DNA from: Mesocentrotus franciscanus
Lineage: Eukaryota > Echinodermata > Echinoidea > Camarodonta > Strongylocentrotidae
DNA length: 64,000 nucleotides
Assembly (NCBI GenBank): GCA_037976565.1
Contig: CP137672.1
Location: forward strand, 38,290,672 to 38,354,671
Direction of reading: 5' to 3'
Positions 57,401 through 64,000 of this stretch are shown in pieces; position 1 is the stretch's first letter; each line of letters begins with the position of its first letter. The position numbers and the translations under genes are program-made. The notes under the pieces were generated by a model. It worked only from the letters and a program-made list of their open reading frames with translations, had not been told where the DNA came from and did no database searches.

Positions 57401-60400
57401 TGAAGAGTGATACTCCAGCCTAATGGTATTGTTTTAGAGTGTTTGAAGATGAAGAGTGATACTCCAGCCTAATGGTATTGTTTTAGAGTGTTTGAAGATG
57501 AAGAGTGGTACTCCAGCCTAATGGTATTGTTTTAGAGTGTTTGAAGATGAAGAGTGATACTCCAGCCTAATGGTATTGTTTTAGAGTGTTTGAAGATGAA
57601 GAGTGGTACTCCAGCCTAATGGTATTGTTTTAGAGTGTTTGAAGATGAAGAGTGATACTCCAGCCTAATGGTATTGTTTTAGAGTGTTTGAAGATGAAGA
57701 GTGATACTCCAGCCTAATGGTATTGTTTTAGAGTGTTTGAAGATGAAGAGTGATACTCCAGCCTAATGGTATTGTTTTAGAGTGTTTGAAGATGAAGAGT
57801 GATACTCCAGCCTAATGGTATTGTTTTAGAGTGTTTGAAGATGAAGAGTGATACTCCAGCCTAATGGTATTGTTTTAGAGTGTTTGAAGATGAAGAGTGA
57901 TACTCCAGCCTAATGGTATTGTTTTAGAGTGTTTGAAGATGAAGAGTGATACTCCAGCCTAATGGTATTGTTTTAGAGTGTTTGAAGATGAAGAGTGATA
58001 CTCCAGCTTAATGGTATTGTTTTAGAGTGTTTGAAGATGAAGAGTGATACTCCAGCTTAATGGTATTGTTTTAGAGTGTTTGAAGATGAAGAGTGATACT
58101 CCAGCCTAATGGTATTGTTTTAGAGTGTTTGAAGATGAAGAGTGATACTCCAGCCTAATGGTATTGTTTTTTGGTAGGAAATATGCAGACAAACAAAAGA
58201 AGCTGTTGGAGGAACAGAAAAAGAAAGAGGAGCAAGAGAGGAAAGATCGTTATAGAGAAGAACAGAAGAGAAAGTTGAAGGAGTTCTCTTCTGGTGGCAG
58301 GTCTTCTATGGGATCTAAGAGCCTAGACATGGGAGACCTCTTATCTAAGAGCTTAATGACACCACAAACTCAACAGAATCCTAGCATGGTCCAAGCTTCA
58401 GGGATGCATTATCAACATGGTGATTTATTGTTTCAAAAATGTTAAATTTTGAGCTTTTAAAATGTATAGGTGCTGTCTTTCACAGATAACACAAGTATGT
58501 TTATTGACACGCAATTGCAGATGATGACATTATCTTTGATCATGCTAAATACGAATAGCAAAGACTTTCTGTTAAAAAGATGTGGCACAATTGCTTGATA
58601 CTATTTTTATTGATCACATACATATGGCATTACAATAACCTGATGACATCAATAGTGTTACTGGAACAGTTCCTTCCAAGCCCTAGTAAATGTATCAAGT
58701 TTCAATGTGTCCATTTTGAGGAATAGCTGACACCCTCCCCATGGTGTAAATACATGGATAAATAAATTTGACATTTTTTATATATTTGCATTGTACATGT
58801 ACATGATGATTGAACAGCAAAAGTAGCCAATAATAATTTCAGAAGCCTTGTTTATTCTCAACCAAGATTCTCAAGAGTATTTTATGCTTCAATATAAATT
58901 ATCATTCCATGTAAAGACATTATCTGTATCTCATACACTGTTTGTATGGCCGATACACTGTTGACTGATACCCTGTTGGCAGTATGGACATTATCTCTAT
59001 CTCATAAGTATGGCCAATACCCTGTTGGCAGTATGAACATTATCTGTATCTCACAAGTATGGCTGATACCCTGTTGGCAGTATGAACATTATCTGTATCT
59101 CATAAGTATGGTCGATACCCTGTTGACTGATACCCTGTTGGCAGTATGGACATTATCTGTATCTCACAAGTATGGCTGATACCCTGTTGGCAGTATGAAC
59201 ATTATCTGTATCTCATAAGTATGGCCAATACCCTGTTGGCAGTATGGACATTATCTGTATCTCATAAAGTATGGCCGATACCCTGTTGGCAGTAAGGTCA
59301 TGTCACCAGAGAAGTAATGATAAATGCATAGACTTATTTCTTGTTGCCTTCTTGTAATTCCAGGCATGCCTGTGCAATCAGTTGGTTTTATACCACAAGG
59401 TCATCATTCTGGTTTGACTCCAATGCAGGGTGTGGTTTTAGGTGCTAGGCAACCACCGAATCCTCCAGTCAGTGCTACACCCACTGTGACTCATTCTCAA
59501 AGTATGGATGATGGATACAGTGGATTTCAGAAGGCTGCACCATTAACATCTAGTGGGGGACAAAATAAAGAAGATGACTTTGGGGAGTTTCTCCATGCCC
59601 CTTCAAATTCAGGTTTAAGAACAATAACATCGTATATATATATATATATATATATTGTGCAATTGCCGACAATAGCCAGTTCAGATATCAACTAATTGTT
59701 GACAGCTGGCCACACCAGCAGTCTCCGGAAGGAGAGTCTCAAAAAGGCCAATCAAATTGGTTCGTTGCTGTTCAGATGAAGCTATGCATCACAAATCTAT
59801 TTAAAAATAACTAAACCTTTCTAAAAAAATGTAACATAAATTTGTTGAAGCTCAATGAGGCACATGAAATTGCAATTATCACATCATAATCCAATAATCC
59901 AAATGAGTTTTTAGTCTCAATAACATTTCTCTATTTTTGTTTTGAACATTTTAGAGTCTGTTGTACATCCTGTAACTCGGCTCAAAGTGCAGCCACAGTC
60001 GCAACCCGTACCATCAGAGGGTGATGATGATAGCTTTGGAGACTTCCTTGGAGGGCCTGGTGCCCCTCAGAGTGACCCAGACACACATCAGCAAGACCCT
60101 GATAAAAAACAAGTAGAAGAGAATCCATTCTCTGATCCAAAGGCTGATCCAAAGGGGTATGTGTTTAAGATCATTCTAGCATTATACTTACAGGATTGAT
60201 GGGGGTAAATATGACCTCTTCAACACACTTAGGAATGCACATGTTCAAATTAGGAAAATATAAACCTGAGTTATTATTTCATGAGTAGCAATGTGAAAAA
60301 CATGTGTCAGTACATACTACATGTTTTAAGTTGGAAAAAAAAAGCTGATGATAAAATTGTACCTCCAGACCTTTCTGAAAGTTTTCTTTTATTTCATGAT

Positions 60401-63265
60401 TATATCCTGTTGTTTGAATAGACATGAATATGCAATCCCAACTGTTTCCTTTCATTTCATCATCAAAACCTGAAATACCCTTCTTATTACCAGGGTCATC
60501 CTTAGAGAACATGATGATACAGTCTACAAACCTCTCTGAATCTCAGAAACAGCGGAAACGATTCAACCAGAAACCATCACTAAATGAAGTAAAGGATCAT
60601 ACAACCATCCAGCATAAGTCAGTTAGCACCTTCACACCAAGTAACAAGTCTAGGTTATGGCAACGGGAGAGTGAAGACTTGACCACACTCTTCACCCTTC
60701 CCCCTGCAGCCCAAGGAGGGCAGCAGACTCCCATGGCAACTGTCCAGGGAGGAATGGGGCAAATTGATGTTGGGCAGCCTGTTGCATTGCCTGCATTTCA
60801 GCAACAACAAAATCCTGGTCAGCTTCCAAACTGGTGAGTTTGAAGGAAGAGGATTTAAAGTGTGAAATCTTGATTAATGATTTATTTTACCTTACAACAA
60901 AGAAAGCATACCTGGGGTTTTAATGCGGGACCTAAATGATTATGATACCTCTGCTCTACCACTGAGCCATCATGTCTCCACTTACTTATGAAGGATAGAT
61001 AGTTTCATATGGTTGTGTAAAACATATGTGCAATGATTTATATCTAGGGTATATTTAAGATGAACATTTTATGTAAGAGGAAATATAATTTTTAATTTTT
61101 TTTTTAATGTGCTTAAATCAACTTTATATCGGGTGGACTACCTCTTTAAATTAATAGAAATCAGTTTGATAATGCAACCCCTTTCAAGAAGAATGTTTAA
61201 TCAATCTTTGTCTTGCAGGCTTCAGAATGAGTCATCATTGCCAATGGTCTATCATCAAGTTCTGGAGGCATCTACCCAAGAGGGAGCCATACAAACCAAT
61301 CTTCTATACCCTATATTCCTCCTCTCTGGACTTGACCGCTCTTTGCTTGGTCATATCTGGTCTATGGTCAACTACACACTTCCTGGTCAGCTGGTGGCTC
61401 GAGAGCTTTACATGGGACTGGCTCTTATTGCCCATGCTCAGGTTTGTAGTCATACTATTTCACATTGAGCAGTTCAGATATTACAAACTTTAATACATGA
61501 GATCCTCAATGGAACAGACAAATTGGGGCTCACCAAATTCCTGTGTTCAAGCTGATTGCTTATTATAAAAGTTCATTAAAATAAGAATATAAAATATGAG
61601 CAATCAGACTACTTCAAACCATTTATTTTACTTGTATTTTTACAGTAATGTTCAGAAAATGTACATATAGCACACATATGAAATACATTTATATCTATAC
61701 TGAAATGCTTCAAGGCTGCTTTGAACTTGAAAATAACAAGGTTTTAGCTCCTTTGCTTACTGAGTGTGAGGCTATATTATGTTTTATTAGATGTGGTCAT
61801 TAGATGTGGTCCAGCAGCAACTTGACAATGGAATAGATACAATCAACAGATGGATAATTGTCACACATTTTACACTTTCCTTGATATCACTGCACATGAT
61901 CTCTTATTGATTGAACTGAACGTATCCTGTAGTGTTGAACACAGTCATAGCAGAATACGGGTAAAGGAGTGGGGAGGTCTGAAGATGAATAAAGTGTACA
62001 CTACAAATCGACCCTTTGACCTGATCTCTTTAGTAATACATACATAATGCCAATACTCACTGAGCTTCAGTGCCCCAACCCAGGCATTCTTCTTATCTAC
62101 AATGCTATACATAATATGTAACTTGACTACATGTACAGTTTCAGCTCAGTTTCAGTTTATTTCATATTTCACATGTTATATAATACATTAGGTATTACAT
62201 TTGGCATGTTACATTTAAAAAATATTTTTGTTGTTGATACAAAGATAATAATAATAAGACTAAGTTAAAAAAAGGGAGAAATATGATGGAGCCTAAAGAG
62301 AAAGCAATGCTTGTAGGTCATAGGCTCGGAAGTTATAAAATTGATATAGTCTTGTGTATATTACATAATGTAATTGGATTAAATTGGAACTTATTCTAAG
62401 GAATGGGTAAACATTGGTCATATACTTAGCAATACTTGTGTTACATTATCACTACCTGTACGCAATGGCAATCTCATTGAGCGTACCAAAATGTTGGCAT
62501 CATTTGACAGTGTCGCTGGCTGTGTGTGACCTGGACAGTCCATGCTTCCCTTCAAGAACTCTCAGATCCACTTCTCACAATCTGCTACAGGTGAAAATAT
62601 GCAGGTCCTGTCGTAAGGAATACCATTCCTCAATCACTTGGATCTCAAATCAGTTTTAAGCCTTTCAATCATCAACTAAAACCCTGTCTATTGTGTGCAG
62701 CTTATAACAATGAATAATTCTTATTTGATAGCTTTAATAATTCCATGTTACAACTCTCTCGAGCACTGTGTGTAATGTCTTAGCTTTTTGTTTTCTTGCA
62801 CTTTTTTGTAATTAGTTTGGTATTTAATTATCTGCTTTCAGTTGTTATTTGATAAGCTGCTCTCTGTTTAAAGACGTACATTACATAGATTTTGTACAGT
62901 GCTTTGAGAACCCATTCAGAGATGATTTTCATTATCATCTAATCTCCTAATAGATGTATGTCTGCTATTGATTTATTCCATTCATCAGAGAGGTCAGGAT
63001 GTATCTATTGCAGCTCTGTGCAGCCTATCAGAAGCACCTATCCCCCAGCTAAACCCTGCTGCCCAACTGCCCCAAAGTCAATCACAGCCTGGTTCTCATA
63101 AGCCACCAGGCATGTCAACACAACACCACCAAGAAGGGACAGTACAAACCACAACAAACATTGGTGATGATGATGATGATGACTTTGCTCCATTCCAGGA
63201 AGCCCCAAAGACTACATCTGCTGCTGTCACCATTCCTACGGTACCAAGCATCCTTCCTTCAATCA
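49628..63265 (+). CDS. SYNRG: Gamma-synergin (AP-1 gamma-adaptin-binding protein), 5' part; continues past window
   Basis: Joined exons: 49628-49638, 52375-52597, 53428-53597, 58178-58419, 59364-59612, 59955-60156, 60194-60204 (microexon), 60494-60833, 61219-61441 and 62989-63265. Every junction is GT..AG and phase-compatible, giving about 649 codons. Layout: Gly/Pro/Gln/Met-rich N-terminus; coiled coil KKYADKQKKLLEEQKKKEEQ (about residue 136 on); acidic DF motifs EDDFGEF (about 286), DDSFGDF (about 328) and DDDFAPF (about 623); NPF (about 355); EH domain (about 482-556, WLQNESSLPMVYHQVL ... LLGHIW). Gamma-synergin binds the AP-1 gamma-ear at the trans-Golgi/endosomes through DF-type motifs, and its EH domain binds NPF-type partners. 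The order of features matches that family. The last exon ends in phase 1 and the gene runs on to the right. Confidence 0.88.
49727..49764 (+). promoter_or_regulatory. GC-box-like cluster
   Basis: ggcggggcggggccgccggg followed by gcgggc, in otherwise AT-rich DNA. It lies about 100 bp downstream of the candidate first SYNRG exon. Such Sp1-type boxes mark many housekeeping promoters, so a downstream promoter element or an alternative start is possible. No TATA box is evident. Confidence 0.35.
49859..50876. mobile_element. Candidate 1-kb TIR element in SYNRG intron 1
   Basis: The left end catgagttcatcatacaatt(tatccg) matches the reverse of the right end (cggataaatcgtataatgaa...). The interior carries, split in two, the sequence found whole at 30475-30625. 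No coding capacity seen. Confidence 0.5.
51935..52040 (-). pseudogene. LINE RT C-terminal remnant
   Basis: Minus strand: EEVDRFCYLGDTINNGGDCE, the familiar 'F-YLG--I--(D/G)' motif that follows the RT domain in many LINE proteins. Only about 35 codons remain. Confidence 0.6.
52375..52597 (+). CDS. SYNRG: SYNRG exon 2 (Gln/Gly/Pro-rich)
   Basis: Acceptor ataatcatgcag, donor TTTAT|gtaagt. Codes PPYGSQPSGNYRVPGPGG ... TPQQQQQQSFHMM ... QPVGGIY, enters in phase 2 and leaves in phase 0. Low-complexity start typical of gamma-synergin. Confidence 0.82.
52663..52945 (+). mobile_element. tRNA-derived SINE copy, diverged
   Basis: Head 'ggtttgctcagctggtaaat' (box A) and 'gggtttgaattcagccc' (box B). The body 'ctctgataggatgttaaatt' and 'gagagtcaccaccta' is shared with 24587-24968. 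Confidence 0.8.
52946..53180 (+). mobile_element. Second SINE copy in tandem, 5'-truncated
   Basis: Begins at the box B region (gtgggtttgaatccaaccca) and repeats the whole SINE body ('ccgtccctctggtactgac', 'gagagtcgccacctttgcat'). It lies directly after the previous copy. Confidence 0.8.
53428..53597 (+). CDS. SYNRG: SYNRG exon 3
   Basis: Acceptor tttttcttcaag, donor CTAAA|gtaagt. Codes PTPGYGQMVMQQGPF ... NIQGQQNMTPEQLK, Gly/Gln/Met-rich. Phase 0 in, phase 2 out. Confidence 0.85.
53715..54105 (+). repeat. ~150-bp degenerate repeat ('gatatctcaagaaccatt...caaagg')
   Basis: About 2.5 units: 'cctgatatcttaaaaaccat...aacttcaaacttggtgatag...gtcaaaggtca', then 'ggatatctcaagaaccattg...aacttcaaacttggtggtaa...', then a partial unit. 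A further piece (tagattttggggtaattggg) resumes at 55672, so the LINE fragments at 54108-55672 inserted into this array. Confidence 0.8.
54106..54935 (-). mobile_element. LINE 3' fragment (minus)
   Basis: Tail attcaattcaattcaattcg at 54108-54127. Minus-strand frame 54930-54676 reads HIPYARTSVSQKNIYYAGPK and LWNALPANLKSA, a LINE RT C-terminus. GA-rich simple repeats interrupt it at 54333-54355 and 54385-54480. Confidence 0.8.
54960..55672 (+). mobile_element. LINE 3' fragment (plus), head-to-head with the previous
   Basis: Plus-strand frame around 55040-55410 reads NIIKKIVPFNILFNLYNTMI, HSYCNIVWGNCANI and LQKRAVCIIF, all LINE polyprotein C-terminal patterns. Ends in aaacttgaattgaaattgaa (55648-55668). 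Confidence 0.8.
55912..58166 (+). repeat. 49-bp minisatellite, 46 copies, ending at a SYNRG splice acceptor
   Basis: The unit starts gttttagagtgtttgaagat and ends ccagcctaatggtatt. The first unit starts at 55912 and the last boundary is at 58166, and 2254/49 is exactly 46. Roughly the first 21 copies look identical. The few single-base variants (actatag near 56973; cagctta near 57171, 57369, 58006 and 58025; gtggtac near 57507 and 57605) all lie in the 3' half. It fills the end of SYNRG intron 3 and runs directly into the polypyrimidine/acceptor of exon 4. Confidence 0.98.
58160..58177 (+). promoter_or_regulatory. Exon 4 splice acceptor derived from the last repeat
   Basis: ggtattgttttttggtag precedes exon 4. 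The ctaat upstream fits a branch-point consensus, 19 nt before the AG. Both the branch site and most of the tract belong to the final minisatellite unit. Confidence 0.75.
58178..58419 (+). CDS. SYNRG: SYNRG exon 4 (coiled coil)
   Basis: The first base G completes AAG (Lys) with exon 3. Codes KYADKQKKLLEEQKKKEEQE ... KRKLKEF, a charged helix conserved in gamma-synergin, then a Ser-rich stretch SSGGRSSMGSKSLDMGDLL. Donor CATG|gtgatt, phase 1 out. Confidence 0.88.
58925..59290 (+). repeat. Second 49-bp minisatellite (about 7 copies), unrelated in sequence
   Basis: The unit begins cataagtatggccgataccc and ends ttatctgtatct. Unit starts at 59003, 59052, 59101, 59165, 59214 and 59263. One unit is 64 bp because 'ttgactgataccctg' is duplicated. 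It lies in SYNRG intron 4. Confidence 0.95.
59364..59612 (+). CDS. SYNRG: SYNRG exon 5 (first acidic DF motif)
   Basis: Acceptor cttgtaattccag, donor TTCAG|gtttaa, phase 1 in and out. Codes MPVQSVGFIPQGHHSG ... SMDDGYSGFQKAAP ... KEDDFGEFLHAPS. DFGEF is a gamma-ear-binding type motif. Confidence 0.87.
59633..59655 (+). repeat. (TA)n microsatellite
   Basis: Short tatata run 20 bp after the exon 5 donor. Confidence 0.95.
59955..60156 (+). CDS. SYNRG: SYNRG exon 6 (second acidic motif and NPF)
   Basis: Acceptor gaacattttag, donor AAGGG|gtatgt, phase 1 in and 2 out. Codes ESVVHPVTRLKVQPQSQP, then EGDDDSFGDFLGGPG and VEENPFSDPKADPK. NPF is the classic EH-domain ligand. Confidence 0.86.
60194..60204 (+). 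CDS. SYNRG: SYNRG candidate 11-nt microexon
   Basis: cttacag|GATTGATGGGG|gtaaat. Exon 6 ends in phase 2 and exon 8 starts in phase 1, so the frame requires an insert of 3n+2 bases. This 11-nt exon fits exactly and yields K-G-I-D-G-G-S-S. The intron before it would be only 37 nt. A sequencing indel is the alternative. Confidence 0.5.
60494..60833 (+). CDS. SYNRG: SYNRG exon 8
   Basis: Acceptor cttcttattaccag, donor AACTG|gtgagt. Codes SSLENMMIQSTNLSESQ ... RLWQRESEDLTTLFTLPPAA ... QQQQNPGQLPN. Phase 1 in, phase 2 out. A Ser/Gln-rich linker before the EH domain. Confidence 0.86.
60915..60980 (-). mobile_element. tRNA-like SINE head remnant
   Basis: On the minus strand 'gatggctcagtggtagagca' is a tRNA box A, followed by 'tttaggtcccgcattaaaac', a weak box B. 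Short and degenerate, in intron 8. Confidence 0.35.
61219..61441 (+). CDS. SYNRG: SYNRG exon 9 (EH domain)
   Basis: Acceptor ctttgtcttgcag, donor CTCAG|gtttgt. The first base completes Trp with exon 8, then LQNESSLPMVYHQVLEAS ... LSGLDRSLLGHIWSMVNYTL ... LYMGLALIAHAQ. The L--SGL----L--IW pattern is an EH-domain core. Leaves in phase 0. Confidence 0.9.
61442..62988 (+). other. SYNRG intron 9
   Basis: No exon seen. Near 62150-62400 a 'cagtttatttcatatttcac' block resembles a minus-strand LINE 3' tail, uncertain. Confidence 0.5.
62989..63265 (+). CDS. SYNRG: SYNRG exon 10 (third acidic motif), last in window
   Basis: Acceptor ccattcatcag, donor ATCA|gtaagt. Codes RGQDVSIAALCSLSEAPIPQ ... TNIGDDDDDDFAPFQEAPK ... 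PSILPSIS. Phase 0 in, phase 1 out, so at least one further exon lies beyond 64000. Confidence 0.87.
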
Positions 63266-64000
63266 GTAAGTAAAGGTTCTATGTGATTTACTATGCTCAA
63301 GGAATGCATCAAAGTTTTTACTAACTAGGTATATGAGAAGCGTCCTTCCTTCAATCAGTAAGTAATGGTTATGGTCAGATGAGTATAAGGTTCCTGGACC
63401 TCTTGTTTTTATTGAGCATTTGACATTTTCTAAGTTCTAAGGCAGTACAATAGAGGATTTTTTTGTTAGGGGAAAGATTTAAACTGGGAATAACAAGTCT
63501 AGTAGTGTTCTTTATAGAACAAAAAGATTAAGTGAGGGACGATAGTGTCAATAGTGATAATAGCATCAGCAAGGTAAGATGGGGCAGTATTGTTAATCAA
63601 TTTGTAAACATAGAGACAAGAGCTTGAATATTATCTAACTCCAACTCCTTCATAGGAACATGAGTTATTGTGGATGGTGAGAATGAAATTATTCCATTGT
63701 CTGAACATTTTTCATCTCGTATGGTCAATTTCTAAGAATAATAATTCATATGTAATTTCCCAATTTGTTTTTACCATTGAAATTCAGTTATGTCAGAGTA
63801 CCTAAGAAATGTGAGCTATCCTTCCAAATATAGAAATGGACCATGACACAAGGTTTGTATTCATGAACCAAGGTAAAATCCTTTTATCAAAGGATGCCCG
63901 ATTCATAGCGATATCCATGCTACTCATGTGTAGAGGGTATATACATATGTGCTTCAAATTGTTTCCTTGAAATGGAAATATATATACACTTTTAATATTT
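63266..64000 (+). other. SYNRG intron 10 (start), no exon seen
   Basis: Contains a second copy of the exon 10 end and donor (63339-63369). Otherwise AT-rich. Confidence 0.6.

Noticed and set aside
55912..58166. CRISPR-like array (repeats starting gttttagag)
   Set aside because: There are no spacers. The whole 49-bp unit is repeated head-to-tail in an animal intron, so it is a minisatellite.
60424..60493. Exon 8 starting at 60422 instead of 60494
   Set aside because: The acceptor at 60421 (tttgaatag) is also phase-compatible, but the pyrimidine-rich cccttcttattaccag at 60493 is much stronger and fits the 11-nt exon equally well. An extended form cannot be excluded.

Overview
This is animal genomic DNA, most likely from a marine invertebrate deuterostome. 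An echinoderm such as a sea urchin is the best guess, but this is inference. Coding exons are short and separated by long AT-rich introns with GT..AG borders. The intergenic DNA is packed with LINE fragments, tRNA-derived SINEs, small DNA transposons and minisatellites. There is no operon structure and no bacterial feature. Two runs of exactly 500 N (10340-10839 and 33648-34147) are assembly gaps, so their true lengths are unknown.

Two host genes can be read by joining exons whose splice phases agree. The first is on the minus strand (exons at 27596-27517, 25602-25483, 24110-23955, 22170-22099 and 20782-20699). It encodes a small single-pass membrane protein with a tail of about two dozen cysteines whose end resembles the MDFI/MDFIC (MyoD family inhibitor) domain. 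The second is on the plus strand, from a candidate first coding exon at 49628 to 63265 and continuing beyond the window. It is the gamma-synergin orthologue (SYNRG, AP-1 gamma-subunit-binding protein), with a Gln/Gly/Pro-rich start, a basic/acidic coiled coil, three acidic DF-type adaptor-ear motifs, an NPF motif and an EH domain. The genes lie on opposite strands with their 5' ends facing each other across about 22 kb of repeats. Nothing suggests that they work together.

Layout: 0.25-5.8 kb, a decayed I-group LINE (minus strand) with ORF1 zinc knuckles, endonuclease, reverse transcriptase and RNase H. 7.9-8.6 kb, a hAT-type element with an 8-bp target duplication. 8.9-10.1 kb, a 29-bp minisatellite. 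11-13.1 kb, two TTAA-flanked DNA elements. 15.5-18 kb, an element with inverted arms of a short 'aagtgcccctttt' repeat. 19.7-20.1 kb, a second copy of one MITE. 20.7-27.6 kb, the cysteine-rich membrane-protein gene. 28.1-32.8 kb, several TIR and hairpin elements, some nested. 34.1-39.7 kb, a 5.5-kb structure with arms of about 1.7 kb in inverted orientation next to an assembly gap. 40.5-45.8 kb, a second long LINE ORF2 relic plus LINE tails. 46.1-49.5 kb, an element of about 3.4 kb with degenerate TIRs. 49.6 kb to the end, SYNRG.

The most unusual points are in SYNRG. Forty-six near-identical 49-bp repeats end at a splice acceptor, and each repeat carries a branch-point-like and acceptor-like sequence. 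An 11-nt microexon preceded by a 37-nt intron is needed to keep the frame. A second, unrelated minisatellite with the same 49-bp period lies in the next intron.
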